This document shows positions 63,104 through 64,000 of a stretch of DNA of 64,000 nt, one piece after another. Origin of the DNA: Latrodectus hesperus (lineage: Eukaryota > Arthropoda > Arachnida > Araneae > Theridiidae). The stretch covers positions 59,992,779 through 60,056,778 of the forward strand of contig CM075862.1 of the NCBI GenBank assembly GCA_037975125.1, read 5' to 3'. The first letter of the stretch is position 1; every line of letters starts with the position of its first letter. A program made the position numbers and the translations under genes. Below the pieces are notes generated by a model. The model did not search any database, was not told the DNA's origin, and saw nothing but the letters and a program-made list of their open reading frames with translations.

Positions 63104-64000
63104 TAGCTTACTAAAAGTCTTCATATTTGATGAATTTAATGTGAAAATTTGATATTATCGCAAATTTTGCAATTTTTAAAATAATTTAAAATGTTTTAAA
63201 AAAATATCTTTATTTCATTACAAAATTTTTGCTTTTTCTGAAATTTAAAATTAAAAATGTATAATAAATATTCATTATTTTTTTATAAGCATACACAAAA
63301 TATTAAAGATAGAACTTCACACACACAAACTATTTCATGAAATATTTTTTAAAAACTAATATTGTACATTAAAAACCTCACCTTAGTAAGTCCATAAAAA
63401 TATGTCCCAAATTTTGAATACAAAATTCAATTTAAATACCTTTGAAATTCGATTTAAATTTACACTAATTTTAAAATTTAGTAATAAGAAAAACCAAATA
63501 TATAGTTCACAAATTAATTTTAAATGTTAAAATGATACATTTATCAACAAAGTGCAATATTAAGAAAGTCTAATCGTTTTAAAAATATTTTATAGAACAT
63601 CTTCCTACTTGAAATTGAATGACTTCCATTTTGGCAATTTTGTATACTGTAAAACATTGTCACTGTAGCTATTGTTTTAGAAAAATGCAGTTATGAAGCA
63701 TATAAGTTTGCATATTTTTCATTCATTGTAAGATAATCAAAATAAACAGGCATGTTCAGAAATTACAAGCAAAAAAGATGCTTAATCTTACAAATGCTCA
63801 CATTGATAACTGTACATACCTCAGCAAAACTGTTGAAATTCTCATATATAATTTAACAGTATGATAACTATAATTTCTCATTCCAAAAAGTTATAAAAAA
63901 CCATTAAGATTTTGCAAATGATTTCTGTGAAATTCAGTTATTTTCAATCCTTCTGAACTGTTTTTTACAAAAATTGTTTTTACAATTGTTTTGTTTTACA
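63104..64000. other. AT-rich DNA, probable intron
   Basis: No exon or element recognised from the right end of the Tc1 element to the window edge. Confidence 0.5.

Overview
This is an AT-rich stretch of eukaryotic nuclear DNA, most likely from an arthropod and plausibly a spider. That is inferred from the low GC, the long (TA)n tracts, the tRNA-derived SINEs, and the mix of Tc1, mariner and jockey-type element remains. Nothing bacterial or organellar was seen. I found one piece of a host gene; nearly all other recognisable coding sequence is dead transposon.

Host gene. The exon at 59734-59871 (+) encodes the first half of an N-terminal immunoglobulin domain of the Kirre/Roughest/Kirrel (irregular chiasm) cell-adhesion family. 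It has a good splice acceptor and donor and sits between two phase-1 introns. No other exon was found, so at least the last 4 kb is probably intron. Everything upstream may be the very long first intron or intergenic DNA.

Mobile elements, left to right: a jockey-type non-LTR relic (about 3.2-4.1 kb, +); a Tc1 fossil (11.5-13.5 kb, +) interrupted by a 5'-truncated non-LTR insertion (12.2-13.1 kb, +); a Tc1 element (14101-15433, +) sitting inside a (TA)n microsatellite; a DD34D mariner relic (15.67-16.33 kb, -); a Ty3/Gypsy integrase fragment (23.15-24.0 kb, -); two tRNA-derived SINEs (26.9-27.55 kb, +); a Tc1 fossil (32.1-33.0 kb, +); an internally deleted mariner with both terminal repeats (37049-37742, -); a nearly complete DD41D (rosa-like) mariner with 29/32 matching terminal repeats (40930-42232, +); jockey-type relics (42.75-43.17 kb, - and 44.45-46.34 kb, -); a SINE (47.91-48.20 kb, -); a small Tc1-like scrap followed by a 35-bp tandem repeat (49.43-49.78 kb); a 3'-truncated Tc1 (54.87-55.73 kb, -); and a full-length but mutated Tc1 of the same family (61538-63103, +).

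Simple repeats. There are eleven (TA)n tracts; the longest is about 349 bp. One is compound with (GATA)n, and one is followed by a 650-bp decayed palindromic AT region.

The remaining sequence is AT-rich with no recognised gene. It holds a few higher-GC islands (about 9.2, 10.5, 17.5, 21.9, 24.5, 28.1, 36.5, 57.3 and 60.5 kb) that match no element I know and could be conserved regulatory DNA, untranslated exons or older repeats. No wholly new biological system was identified. The strongest leads are the DD41D mariner, the inverted Tc1 pair that brackets the Ig exon, the Tc1 inside a TA microsatellite, and the nested retroelement.
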